From Streptomyces shenzhenensis (GTDB lineage: Bacteria > Actinomycetota > Actinomycetes > Streptomycetales > Streptomycetaceae), in NCBI RefSeq assembly GCF_021462265.1, contig NZ_JAJONF010000020.1, forward strand, positions 1 to 64,000: a stretch of DNA of 64,000 bases, written 5' to 3'. The notes under the pieces are model-generated. The model searched no databases, was not told where the DNA came from, and worked only from the letters and a program-made list of their open reading frames with translations. Positions 27,338 to 36,144 of this stretch are shown piece by piece; within the stretch, counting starts at the first letter, position 1, and every line of letters starts with the position of its first letter. Position numbers and translations under genes: made by a program.

Positions 27338-28275
27338 AGCAGCTCCTTGTACGTCTCGTAGTCCGCGTCGGGCTCGCCGGTCGGCCGGTAGTGGTCGGGG
27401 AAGCGGGCTCCCTCGGTCCACACCGGCTCGACCCTGAGCCCCATCCGCACCTGGTCGTAGGGGATTCCGCCGATCCGGCCGTGCAGGGCGAGGCCGGCGC
27501 CGTCGAGGGCGATGTGGGCGTAGACGTAGGGCACCTCGATGTCGAGGTTCTTCGCCTTGATGTTGACGATGCAGAAGGTGGTGACCGTGCCGCCGGGACC
27601 CACCTCGACCTGTTCCGTTGTGGCCACCCCACATGTGGGGCACGCACCCCTCGGCGGGACGTACACCTTCCGGCAGGAGGGGCAGCGCTCGCCGAAGGTC
27701 CGCCGGGACGACAGCGCGTTGATGTAGGCGGACTGGGCGCGGCCGGGCGAGTAGACGTAGTCGAGGCGGGCGTGGGCGACGATGCCGTGGACGGCGTCCT
27801 CGAAATCGCCGCTGTGCCCTGACACGTCGGCCGCCGCTCCGTCGTACGGCTCGAAGCAGGCGATGTCCGTGATGGCTCCCGACCGCTCCTCGGCCCACCG
27901 GACCCGGACCCGCATGCCGGTGTGCACGGCCTCGGGCCCCGGCGCGTCGAGGGCGTGCAGCAGGGCGGTGTCGGCGCCGTCGAGCTGGACCAGCACCCAG
28001 GCGAAGGGGGTACCCAGGGGCTGCCCGCGACGGGGTTCGTGGTTCCAGGCCCAGGTGGTGACCGTGCCGGTGGGGGCGACCTCGACGAGGTCCCGGATCT
28101 CCTCGGCGGTGACCGGGTCGTACTCGACGGGCGGCACGAGGGTGCGGCCGTCGGCCGTTCTCACACCGAGGACGACGCGCTCGCGCAGGCCGGTGAGGAA
28201 GGCGCTCTGGACGGGGCCGAGGGAACGGGTGAAGGGGAACTCGACGACGAGGGGGGCTTTGAGGACTTCGGGCAT
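27334..28275 (-). CDS. DUF35 protein with zinc ribbon and OB folds
   Basis: A 313-residue protein with an N-terminal OB-fold half (about 35-140) and a C-terminal half. The latter starts with a rubredoxin-like zinc ribbon, CPSCRKVYVPPRGACPTC (about 204-221), followed by a second OB fold (GTVTTFCIVNIKAKNLDIEVPYVYAHIAL). DUF35 proteins such as ChsH2 bind acyl-CoA and scaffold thiolase-like partners. A strong AAGGAGG site precedes ATG 28275. It is the first gene of the three-gene operon. The upstream enoyl-CoA hydratase lies 144 bp away on the same strand. Confidence 0.88.
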   Translation of the reverse strand: MPEVLKAPLVVEFPFTRSLGPVQSAFLTGLRERVVLGVRTADGRTLVPPVEYDPVTAEEIRDLVEVAPTGTVTTWAWNHEPRRGQPLGTPFAWVLVQLDGADTALLHALDAPGPEAVHTGMRVRVRWAEERSGAITDIACFEPYDGAAADVSGHSGDFEDAVHGIVAHARLDYVYSPGRAQSAYINALSSRRTFGERCPSCRKVYVPPRGACPTCGVATTEQVEVGPGGTVTTFCIVNIKAKNLDIEVPYVYAHIALDGAGLALHGRIGGIPYDQVRMGLRVEPVWTEGARFPDHYRPTGEPDADYETYKELL

Positions 28276-28320
28276 CGGGGCCTTGCCTCCTTGAGAAGGT
28301 CGATGACCGCGCCCGTTTCC

Positions 28321-28400
28321 TTCAGGGGCGCGGGGCGCGGACATGTGCGGCTTGCGCCGCGTGGGCGCGGCAAGCCCCGCCGGCCCGCGGCTTTCGGACC
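28321..28400. repeat. Decayed Streptomyces-type intergenic element with hairpin
   Basis: GGCTTGC (28349-28355) pairs with GCAAGCC (28370-28376) around an inner CGCG stem. The start (TTCAGGGGCGCGGGG) resembles a widespread Streptomyces intergenic element whose usual form begins with the same bases. It may attenuate or separate the hydratase and DUF35 transcripts. Confidence 0.4.
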
Positions 28401-28419
28401 GGCCCAGGCCGGCGCTGCG

Positions 28420-29220
28420 CTACGCACGCTTGTAGACAGGCGGTCGCTTCTCCGCGAAGGCACGAGCGCCTTCCTTCGCATCGGCGGTGTCGAAGACCGG
28501 CCAGCCCCGCTTGAGTTCGGCGGCCAGCCCGTCCGCCTCCGTCAGCTCCGCCGTCTCGTACACGGACGCCTTGACCGCCTCGACCGCCAACGGTCCGCAC
28601 GCGTTGATCTGTTCGGCGATCTCCAGGGCCTTGTCAAGGGCGCCGCCGTCCGGGACGACGTGGCCGACGAGCCCGATGTCCGCGGCCTCGCGGGCGGTGT
28701 AGGGCCGCCCGGTCAGCAGCATCTCCAGAGCGTGCGTCCGCGGAATCTGCCGCTGGAGCCGCACCGTGGAACCCCCGATGGGAAAGAGCCCCCGCCGGAC
28801 CTCGAAGAGACCGAACGTCGCCGACTCGCCCGCCACCCGGATGTCGGTGCCCTGGAGAATCTCGGTACCCCCCGCGACGCAGTACCCCTCGACGGCGGCA
28901 ATCACCGGTTTGCGCGGGCGATGATGGCGGAGCATCGCCTTCCAGTGCAGATCGGGGTCGGCCTTCAGCCGGTCGCGCAGGTCCTCCCCCGCCATGCCCT
29001 TGCCGGCCAGCGCCTTGAGGTCCATCCCGGCGCAGAAGGCACCCCCGGCCCCGGTGAGCACGATCGAGCGGACGCCGTCGTCCTCGTCGGCCTCGATCCA
29101 GCCGTCGTACAGGCCGACGAGCATGGAGATCGAGAGCGCGTTCTTCGCCTCGGGCCTGTTGAGCGTGAGCACGAGTGTGGCGCCCTCGCGCCGCACGGTG
29201 AGGTGTTCCGTCCCACCCAT
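28420..29220 (-). CDS. Enoyl-CoA hydratase/isomerase (crotonase family)
   Basis: A 266-residue crotonase. It shows the N-terminal RPEAKNALS, the oxyanion-hole segments GAGGAFCAGMDL (about 56-67) and AVEGYCVAGGTEIL (about 105-118), and the region FEVRRGLFPIGGST, where the usual catalytic Glu positions can be seen. The probable role is hydration of an enoyl-CoA in beta-oxidation of a fatty or cyclic acid. Start ATG 29220 follows GGGGAGAGGG. It is divergent from an acyl-CoA synthetase, and the shared promoter carries the palindrome at 29307-29323. Confidence 0.9.
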   Translation of the reverse strand: MGGTEHLTVRREGATLVLTLNRPEAKNALSISMLVGLYDGWIEADEDDGVRSIVLTGAGGAFCAGMDLKALAGKGMAGEDLRDRLKADPDLHWKAMLRHHRPRKPVIAAVEGYCVAGGTEILQGTDIRVAGESATFGLFEVRRGLFPIGGSTVRLQRQIPRTHALEMLLTGRPYTAREAADIGLVGHVVPDGGALDKALEIAEQINACGPLAVEAVKASVYETAELTEADGLAAELKRGWPVFDTADAKEGARAFAEKRPPVYKRA

Positions 29221-29306
29221 GGACCCTCTCCCCTCCGAAAGGGATCGTCTCCCCTCCACCAGAACGAGAACAGGTTGCAGTAGCCGGGGAGGCACTTCAA
29301 GGGTTT

Positions 29307-29323
29307 TCTGACAGACAGTCAGA
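29307..29323. promoter_or_regulatory. 17-bp palindrome TCTGA-N7-TCAGA, copy 1
   Basis: TCTGACAGACAGTCAGA lies between the divergent hydratase and acyl-CoA synthetase genes, flanked by GTTT and TTTC. The same arms, spacing and flanks recur at 41866-41882 upstream of the nitronate monooxygenase/acyl-CoA synthetase operon. The size and symmetry suit a TetR-family operator; no TetR gene is in the window. Confidence 0.65.
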
Positions 29324-29428
29324 TTTCTTCGCGCGAACCCTTCCCACTTGCCGCGCCCTTTGCTCTGATGACCGGCGAACGGACAGGTGCGCCTTTCTTC
29401 GTCACGGTCGCCGGGGTCAGGAGGAGCG

Positions 29429-31042
29429 GTGGAGTACAACCTTGCCGATCTGTTCGAGTCGGTCGTAGACGTGGCCGCGGACCGCGAGGCGCTCGTCTAC
29501 CTCGACCACCCCGGCACCGGCGCGGAACGCCGGCTGACCTACGCGGAACTGGACGCCGCCGCCAACCGCATCGGCCATCATCTGATCGACAGCGGCATCC
29601 GGCCGGGCGAGCATCTCGGCCTGCACCTCTACAACGGGGTCGAGTACCTCCAGACCGTGCTCGGCTGCCTGAAGGCGCGGGTCGTACCGGTCAACGTGAA
29701 CTACCGCTACGTCGAAGAGGAGCTGGTGTACCTCTACCGGGACGCGGATCTCGTCGCGCTGGTCTTCGACGCGGAGTTCGACGACCGGGTGGCGGCGGCC
29801 CTGCCGCGGGCGCCGAAGCTGCGGCACCTGGTGCGGGTGGGTGAGCCGGTGGACGCGGGGCTCAAGGCCCTCGCCTTCACCGAGGCCGAGGCGGCCGGGT
29901 CGCCCGAGCGGGGGTTCCCCGCGCGTTCCGCGGACGACCAGTTCATCATCTACACCGGCGGCACGACCGGGATGCCCAAGGGTGTGATGTGGCGTCAGGA
30001 GGACCTGTTCTTCGCGGGGCTGGGTGGCGGAGCGCCCACCGGTGAGGCGGTGCAGCGGCCGGAGGAGCTGGCCGAGCGGGTGGCGGCGGGCGGCAGCGGG
30101 ATCACCTTCTTCCCCACTCCCCCGCTGATGCACGGCACGTCCACGCTCACCTCCTTCATCGGTTTCAACTTCGGGCAACGAGTCGTGATCCACCGCAAGT
30201 TCGTGCCCGAGGAGGTGCTGCGGACGGTCGAGAAGGAGAAGGTCACCAGCATGTCGCTGGTCGGTGACGCGATGCTGCGCCCGCTGATCGACGCCCTGAG
30301 AGGGCCGATGAAGGGCACCGACTGCTCCTCCATGTTCAGCGTCTCCTCGTCGGGCGCGATCCTCTCCGAGACCGTGCGCCGCCAGTTCACCGAACTCGTC
30401 CCGCACGCCATGCTGCTGAACAACTTCGGGTCCTCCGAGTCCGGCTTCAACGGTACGGCGACCAACGACTCCGGGGCGGGCAGCGAGTTCCGGGTCCGTG
30501 TGAACTCCCGTACCCGGGTGGTCGATCCGGTCACCCACGAGCCGGTCGCGGCGGGCGAGATCGGCCGGGTCGCACAGAGCGGCCATGTACCGCTCGGCTA
30601 CTACAACGACCCGCGGAAAACCGCTGAGACGTTCTTCGAGAAGGACGGCCGCCGCTGGGTGCTGCTCGGCGACATGGGGACGGTCGACGAGGACGGCGTC
30701 GTCACCGTCCTCGGCCGGGGTTCGCAGTGCATCAACACCGGGGGCGAGAAGGTGTACCCGGAGGAAGTCGAGCAGGCCCTCAAGTCGCATCCGGACGTGT
30801 ACGACGCGCTGGTGGCCGGGGTGCCGGACGCGAAGTGGGGCAGCCATGTGGCCGCCGTGGTGCAGTTGCGCGAGGGGGCGCAGCAACTCTCCCTGGAGGA
30901 CGTCCAGTCGTACTGCCGTACCCGTCTCGCCGGCTACAAGATCCCGCGCCAGCTGGTGATCGCGGAGGCGATACAGCGTTCGCCGAGCGGGAAGGCGGAC
31001 TACCGGTGGGCGCGGGAGGTGGCGGTCGCGGCGGACCGCTGA
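29429..31042 (+). CDS. Acyl-CoA synthetase (AMP-binding, FadD type)
   Basis: A 537-residue adenylate-forming enzyme that activates a carboxylic acid to its CoA thioester. Motifs: P-loop-like YTGGTTGMPKGVMW (about 171-184), NNFGSSESGF, LGDMGTVDEDG (the D of the ATP-binding A7 motif) and INTGGEKVYPEEVE. The C-terminal lysine region is SPSGKADYRW. A GTG start at 29429 is supported by AGGAGG 5 nt before it. The regulon context (hydratase, Ltp proteins) suggests a fatty, branched or cyclic acid substrate. Confidence 0.92.
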   Translation: MEYNLADLFESVVDVAADREALVYLDHPGTGAERRLTYAELDAAANRIGHHLIDSGIRPGEHLGLHLYNGVEYLQTVLGCLKARVVPVNVNYRYVEEELVYLYRDADLVALVFDAEFDDRVAAALPRAPKLRHLVRVGEPVDAGLKALAFTEAEAAGSPERGFPARSADDQFIIYTGGTTGMPKGVMWRQEDLFFAGLGGGAPTGEAVQRPEELAERVAAGGSGITFFPTPPLMHGTSTLTSFIGFNFGQRVVIHRKFVPEEVLRTVEKEKVTSMSLVGDAMLRPLIDALRGPMKGTDCSSMFSVSSSGAILSETVRRQFTELVPHAMLLNNFGSSESGFNGTATNDSGAGSEFRVRVNSRTRVVDPVTHEPVAAGEIGRVAQSGHVPLGYYNDPRKTAETFFEKDGRRWVLLGDMGTVDEDGVVTVLGRGSQCINTGGEKVYPEEVEQALKSHPDVYDALVAGVPDAKWGSHVAAVVQLREGAQQLSLEDVQSYCRTRLAGYKIPRQLVIAEAIQRSPSGKADYRWAREVAVAADR

Positions 31043-31087
31043 CTCCCGCCGGGCGGGCGGTTCGGTCTGCAGGGCTTCGGGGGCAGC

Positions 31088-31103
31088 GCCCGCCTGTGCG
31101 GGC
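31088..31103. terminator. Short hairpin after the acyl-CoA synthetase
   Basis: GCCCGC and GCGGGC form a perfect 6-bp stem with loop CTGT, 45 bp after the stop. A weak candidate terminator. Confidence 0.35.
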
Positions 31104-31254
31104 AGGGGCGACAAGCCGGGCGTACTCTTTGCGCGCGGTTGACCCGGGCGGTTGAACGGGGGGTGACGCGAAGCCGTACGCGAGGTTGGCGGTCGTGGCC
31201 TGCAGGGTCCGGTCCGCCATGCCAGCACGGGGCTTCGCACGGAAGGACGTACGG

Positions 31255-33375
31255 GTGTCGCACCTCACGCCCCCTCGCCAGCGACTGGACACGGACGCGG
31301 ACGCGTCCGGCCCGGACCAGCTGGAGGAGGCACCACCCGCACCGGCGGCAACCGGCTCCGGGCCGAGCGCCGAGACGGACACAGGCCGGACGGACGACGA
31401 ACCGGAGGCCGGGCCCGGGACGGAGGCCGGGGGCGGGACGGCCGGTGACGGAGAGCCGTCCGAGGCGGCCGGTGACGGAGAGCCCTCCGGGGCGGCCCAG
31501 GAGTCCACCGACGACGAACCGGAGGCCGGGCCCGAGCCCGGACCCGGGACGGAGGCCGAGGCCGGGGCGACCGGTGGCGGAGAGCCGTCCGGGGCGGCCG
31601 AGGAGTCCGCCGGCCCGCCCGCCGTCGACGACCGCGCCGGGGCCGGGGCCGCCGGGTCCGCCCCGGCCGAGGAGGGCACCGGGACAGCCGTCCAGGGCGC
31701 CCCGGCCGCCGGCTCCGCCCGTACCGGCTGGTTCCGGCGGCGTCGGCTGCACCCCCGTGCCGCGGCCTTCGTGCGGGTGGGCACGACCGTCCTGGCCGCC
31801 GTGTTCGTGCACGTGGCGATCCTCGTGCCCGACCGCCTCGACCGGATCGCTCTCCAGAACCTCCTCCGCCTTCCCGTCGAGGCGCTCTTCCTGGCGATCT
31901 TCCTGCTCGTACTGCCGTCGAGGGCACGGCGGGTCGCGGCCGTCGTCTCGGGGTCGCTGATCGGTCTGTCCACCGTTCTGAAGTGCCTCGACGTGGGCTT
32001 CTACCAGACCCTGGCCCGGCCGTTCGACCTGGTCTTCGACTGGGTTCTGCTGACCGACGCGGCGGACTGGGTGAAGGACTCGTTCGGCCACGCGGGCGAG
32101 GTGCTCGCGGTGATCGGCGTGATCGTCCTGGTCGTCGCCGTGCTCGTGCTCAGCGCGCTCGCGATGGTGCGGCTGGCGAACGCGATGGCCCGGCACCGTG
32201 CGGTGGCGGTACGCACCACGCTCGTCCTGGGCGTCGTGTGGATCACCTGCTTCACGCTGAGCGTGCAGTTCGCCGGTCTCCCGTTCGCCACCCGGGGCTA
32301 CAGCCAGTTCCTGGCGCACCGCGTGGAGTGGGTCCGCGAGGGGCTGGGGGACGCCGACGTCTTCAAGAAGCAGCTCGTTGTCGACGCCTACGCCAACACG
32401 CCGTCCGACCAGCTGCTGACCGGACTTCGGGGCAAGGACGTGCTGTTCACCTTCATCGAGAGCTACGGCCGGGTGGCGATCGACGATCCGGCGATGGCAC
32501 CGGAGACGGACGCGACGCTCAAGGAGGGGAACGCCCGGCTGAAGGCGGCCGGGTTCGCGGCCCAGAGCGGCTGGCTCAGGTCGCCCGTCACGGGCGCCGG
32601 CAGCTGGCTCGCCCACTCGACGTTCCTGTCCGGTCTGTGGGTCAAGAACCAGGAGCGGTACCGGACCCTGACGACCAGTGACCGCGCGACCCTGACCAGC
32701 TACTTCCAGAAGACCGGCGCCTGGCGCACGGTGGGTATCGTGCCGGGCGTGCGCAAGGCCTGGCCCGAGGGCAAGTACTTCGGCCTCGACCACATCTACG
32801 ACTCCACGCACCTCGGCTATCAGGGGCCGTACTTCAGCTGGACGCCGGTGCCGGACCAGTTCAGCCTGGAGGCCTTCCAGAAGCTGGAGCACGGGAAGAA
32901 GAACCGCGACCCGATCATGGCGGAGATCATCCTGGCCTCCAGTCACAACCCCTGGTCCCCCATCGCTCACATCATCGACTGGAAGGACCTCGGGAACGGC
33001 AGGATCTTCTACAAGATCAAGAAGGAGGGCACCAACCCCTCGGAGGTCTGGAAGAGCGCGCAGCGTGTGCGGACCGAGTACCGCAAGGCGATCCAGTACT
33101 CCGTGGACAGCCTGACCCAGTGGGTCCAGCGCTACGGCGACGACAACACGGTCCTCGTCTTCCTCGGCGACCACCAGCCCGTCCCGACGGTCACGGGCGG
33201 CGGCAACACCAGCAGGGACGTGCCGATCACCATCGTCGCCCGTGACCCGAAGGTCCTGGCACGGGTCTCCGGGTGGGGCTGGACGGACGGGCTGAAGCCC
33301 GCGGACAACGCACCGGAGTGGGCCATGAACCAGTTCCGGGACCGCTTCCTGAAGGCGTTCGGACCGCAGGGCTGA
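31255..33375 (+). CDS. Membrane sulfatase / LTA-synthase-like protein 1
   Basis: A 706-residue protein. Residues 1-155 are low-complexity, rich in Asp, Glu, Pro, Gly, Ala and Ser. They contain two copies of a repeated module beginning DDEPEAGP, and GDGEPS or GGGEPS units, probably cytoplasmic and disordered. About five membrane helices (about 170-360) follow. The extracytoplasmic sulfatase/phosphoglycerol-transferase domain has DVLFTFIESYGR, SWLAHSTFLSG (likely Thr/Ser nucleophile region), ILASSHNPW and the metal site VLVFLGDHQP. The GTG start at 31255 follows GGAAGGAC. It is a tandem paralogue of the next gene and may build an anionic wall polymer or modify one. Confidence 0.82.
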   Translation: MSHLTPPRQRLDTDADASGPDQLEEAPPAPAATGSGPSAETDTGRTDDEPEAGPGTEAGGGTAGDGEPSEAAGDGEPSGAAQESTDDEPEAGPEPGPGTEAEAGATGGGEPSGAAEESAGPPAVDDRAGAGAAGSAPAEEGTGTAVQGAPAAGSARTGWFRRRRLHPRAAAFVRVGTTVLAAVFVHVAILVPDRLDRIALQNLLRLPVEALFLAIFLLVLPSRARRVAAVVSGSLIGLSTVLKCLDVGFYQTLARPFDLVFDWVLLTDAADWVKDSFGHAGEVLAVIGVIVLVVAVLVLSALAMVRLANAMARHRAVAVRTTLVLGVVWITCFTLSVQFAGLPFATRGYSQFLAHRVEWVREGLGDADVFKKQLVVDAYANTPSDQLLTGLRGKDVLFTFIESYGRVAIDDPAMAPETDATLKEGNARLKAAGFAAQSGWLRSPVTGAGSWLAHSTFLSGLWVKNQERYRTLTTSDRATLTSYFQKTGAWRTVGIVPGVRKAWPEGKYFGLDHIYDSTHLGYQGPYFSWTPVPDQFSLEAFQKLEHGKKNRDPIMAEIILASSHNPWSPIAHIIDWKDLGNGRIFYKIKKEGTNPSEVWKSAQRVRTEYRKAIQYSVDSLTQWVQRYGDDNTVLVFLGDHQPVPTVTGGGNTSRDVPITIVARDPKVLARVSGWGWTDGLKPADNAPEWAMNQFRDRFLKAFGPQG

Positions 33376-33410
33376 GTTCGCCCCGGGCGGCCGGCAGGTC
33401 AGATGTCCGC

Positions 33411-33447
33411 CCCGTGCCGCCCCGGCGGCACGCCGGGGCGGCACGGG
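33411..33447. terminator. Strong 16-bp stem hairpin between the sulfatase paralogues
   Basis: CCCGTGCCGCCCCGGC pairs perfectly with its complement across a GGCAC loop, 36 bp after the first sulfatase stop. It implies the second paralogue has its own promoter in the remaining 80 bp. Confidence 0.85.
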
Positions 33448-33529
33448 CGGTTCGGGGTCGCACTCTGTGCGTACGATACGGCGTCGATCATGCACACGCT
33501 GTCATGACGGTCGCACGGAAGGACCTCCG

Positions 33530-35308
33530 GTGCCGCACCCCACGCCCACCCGGTTGCCGGACACCGGAGCCACGCCGACCGGTGCGGGTGGTGAGGGCGG
33601 CCGGCCGCGGAGGCATCCGCGCGTCGCCCGGACCGTCGCGGCCGGGACGACAGTCCTGGCCGCCGCCCTGCTCCTGGCCGCGCTGCTGCTGCCGAACCAG
33701 CTCGAGGAGCTCAGGCCCACGTCCTTCCTGCGGCTCCCGGCCGAGGGGATCCTGCTGGCGGCGGTACTGCTGGTGCTGCCCGGGCGGGCGCGGCGCGTCA
33801 CGGCGGTGCTGACGGGTGCGGCGCTGGGCGCGCTGACCCTGGTGAAGTGCCTGGACATGGGCTTCTACCGGGTGCTGCAACGGCCGTTCGACCTGGTGCT
33901 CGACTGGAGCCTGCTGGACGACGCGGCGGACTACCTGCGGGAGTCCTTCGGCCGGACCAGTGAGGTGCTCGCGATCGCCGGGGCCCTGCTCCTGGCCGCG
34001 GCCGTGCCGGCCGTGACAGTCCTCGCGCTGGTGCGGCTCGCCGAGCGGATGGCGCGCCGGCGCCCCCGAGCCGGTCGTACGACGTTTGTCCTGGCCGTCA
34101 CCTGGGTCACCTTCGCCACCTTCGGCCTCCGGGCGGGCGGCGCACCCGTCGCCGCCGCGCTCGACGCCCAGTTGGTGGACGAGCGGGTGCGGGCGGTCCG
34201 CGCCGGTCTTGCGGACGCGCGGGTCTTCGCCGCGGAGGCCGCCGTCGACGCCTTCCAGAACACTCCGCCGGACCGGCTGCTGACGGGGCTGCGCGGCAAG
34301 GACGTGCTGTTCACGTTCGTCGAGAGCTACGGCCGTACGGCGATCGAGGACCGGGCGATGGCAGGACCGGTCGGCGCGGTCCTCACCGAGGGCGCCGCCT
34401 CCCTCAAGGCGGCCGGTTTCGAGGCGCGCAGCGGCTGGCTGCGCTCCCCGGTGCTGGGGGCGGGCAGCTGGATGTGCCATGCCACGCTGCTGTCCGGGCT
34501 GTGGATCGACAACCAGCGGCGGTACCGCAACCTGGTCTCCGGCGACCGGACGACCCTCACCGCGTACTTCCGCAGGACGGGCGCGTGGCGCACGGTCGGC
34601 GTCGTCCCGGGCGTCCGCAAGGCCTGGCCGGAGGCCCGGTTCTTCGGTCTCGACCGCTCCTACGACTCCACCCGTCTCGGCTACCACGGCCCGTACTTCA
34701 GCTGGACGCCCGTCCCCGACCAGTTCACGCTGGAGGCCTTCGACCGTCTGGAGTACGGCAGGAAGAACCGGCGCCCGATGATGGCGGAGATCATCCTGGC
34801 CTCCAGCCACCAGCCCTGGGCGCCCCTGCCCCGCATGATCGGCTGGAAGGACCTCGGCGACGGCTCGGTCTTCGGGCCCATCCAGCGGGCGGGCAAGGAC
34901 CCGGCGGAGGTCTGGAAGGACACGGGGCGCGTGCGCGCCGAGTACCGGGCCTCGATCGAGTACTCGCTGCACAGCCTGTTCGGGTTCATGCGGCGCCACG
35001 CCCACCGGAACACCGTCCTGGTCTTCCTCGGTGACCACCAGCCCCGCCCGGAGGTCCTCGCGGGCAGCCCGCGCCGGGACGTCCCCGTCACGATCGTCGC
35101 CCGGGACCCGGCGGTCCTGGACCGGGTCGCCGGCTGGGGCTGGACGCCGGGCCTCAGGCCCGCCGCCGACGCGCCGGTCTGGGCGATGAACCAGTTCCGC
35201 GACCGCTTCCTGACGGCGTTCGGACCGCAGGACCCGACTGCGGCTCAGCCGTCCAGGAAGCCGACGGTACGGCGGACGAACCACTCGGGGTCGTCGAACC
35301 AGGGGTAG
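33530..35308 (+). CDS. Membrane sulfatase / LTA-synthase-like protein 2
   Basis: A 592-residue paralogue of the preceding gene without its acidic N-terminal region. Membrane helices span about 40-215 and the catalytic domain has the same motifs (DVLFTFVESYGR, SWMCHATLLSG, ILASSHQPW, VLVFLGDHQP). Its GTG start and leader match paralogue 1 (GCACGGAAGGAC just upstream in both), showing that the duplication included the leader. Paralogue 1 ends at AFGPQG, while this one runs on for about 22 residues. These are read from sequence antisense to the 3' end of the convergent hydrolase gene, a 64-bp overlap. Confidence 0.82.
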   Translation: MPHPTPTRLPDTGATPTGAGGEGGRPRRHPRVARTVAAGTTVLAAALLLAALLLPNQLEELRPTSFLRLPAEGILLAAVLLVLPGRARRVTAVLTGAALGALTLVKCLDMGFYRVLQRPFDLVLDWSLLDDAADYLRESFGRTSEVLAIAGALLLAAAVPAVTVLALVRLAERMARRRPRAGRTTFVLAVTWVTFATFGLRAGGAPVAAALDAQLVDERVRAVRAGLADARVFAAEAAVDAFQNTPPDRLLTGLRGKDVLFTFVESYGRTAIEDRAMAGPVGAVLTEGAASLKAAGFEARSGWLRSPVLGAGSWMCHATLLSGLWIDNQRRYRNLVSGDRTTLTAYFRRTGAWRTVGVVPGVRKAWPEARFFGLDRSYDSTRLGYHGPYFSWTPVPDQFTLEAFDRLEYGRKNRRPMMAEIILASSHQPWAPLPRMIGWKDLGDGSVFGPIQRAGKDPAEVWKDTGRVRAEYRASIEYSLHSLFGFMRRHAHRNTVLVFLGDHQPRPEVLAGSPRRDVPVTIVARDPAVLDRVAGWGWTPGLRPAADAPVWAMNQFRDRFLTAFGPQDPTAAQPSRKPTVRRTNHSGSSNQG

Positions 35309-36081
35309 TGACCGGCGCCGCGCTGTACGGCGACCTCGGCGTGGGGGAAGGCCTCCGCGGTCCGCCGGGCCAGGGCGGGGCTGGGTCCGCCGTCGAGTTC
35401 TCCGGCGTACACGAGGACCGGCGCGGCGAGGGCGCGCAGGGCGGCCCGGGTGGTGTCCGGGGTGAAGGCGCCCTCGGCGAAGTACCGGTCGGCGGCCTCG
35501 TCGTTGGTCTGCTCGCCGGTGGCCGCGACATGGGCTCGGGCGGCGGCGTCCCAGCGGCCGTGGAAGAAGGGCAGGAACACCTCGTCGAAGTCCCCGGAGC
35601 CGGTCAGCCATGCCTCCAGCGCGGGGAACGCTCCCTCGAACCAGGGTTCCGCGGCCCGCAGCCGGGCCGCCGCCAGCCGCTCCTCGGGGGTGGCGCGCAG
35701 GCCCAGAGCCGAGGGGTTGCCGGTGATCAGGGCGAGCCGCCGCACCCGGTCGGGATGCGCCGCCGCGTACAGGATCGCCAGACTCGCGCCCGCCGAGTGC
35801 GCCAGTACGTCCATGTGGTCGAGCCCCATGTGGGCCCGCAACATCTCCACGTCGTCGACCAGTCGGTCGCAGCGGTACGACGCCGGGTCGGCGGGCGTAG
35901 CGGAGTCGCCGGTCCCCCTCAGGTCGAGCAGGATCAGCCGGCGGCGGGCGGTGAGACCGCCGAGGTCGCCGAGGTAGGCGGAGGCGCGCATGGGGCCGCC
36001 CGGCAGTACGACGAGCGGTTCGCCCTCGCCTCGGACGTGACAGGCGAGGCGGGTGCCGTCCGCCGCGGTGAAGGTGGGCAT
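35245..36081 (-). CDS. Alpha/beta hydrolase (proline iminopeptidase-like)
   Basis: A 278-residue cytoplasmic hydrolase. Oxyanion segment LPGGPMRASAYLG (about 31-43) carries the GGP loop seen in proline iminopeptidases. Also visible are DLRGTGDS, nucleophile elbow HSAGAS (Ser about 96), an acid at YAGELDGG and His in GAGHYPWFDDPE. The triad looks intact. The substrate could be a small peptide or an ester. Its 3' end overlaps the second sulfatase gene by 64 bp in convergent orientation. Confidence 0.85.
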   Translation of the reverse strand: MPTFTAADGTRLACHVRGEGEPLVVLPGGPMRASAYLGDLGGLTARRRLILLDLRGTGDSATPADPASYRCDRLVDDVEMLRAHMGLDHMDVLAHSAGASLAILYAAAHPDRVRRLALITGNPSALGLRATPEERLAAARLRAAEPWFEGAFPALEAWLTGSGDFDEVFLPFFHGRWDAAARAHVAATGEQTNDEAADRYFAEGAFTPDTTRAALRALAAPVLVYAGELDGGPSPALARRTAEAFPHAEVAVQRGAGHYPWFDDPEWFVRRTVGFLDG

Positions 36082-36144
36082 GGCGCCGATCTTCGGGGAC
36101 GGCGGCGCGGTGCCGCAACGGATTTGGCCAAGCCGGCCCCGGTC

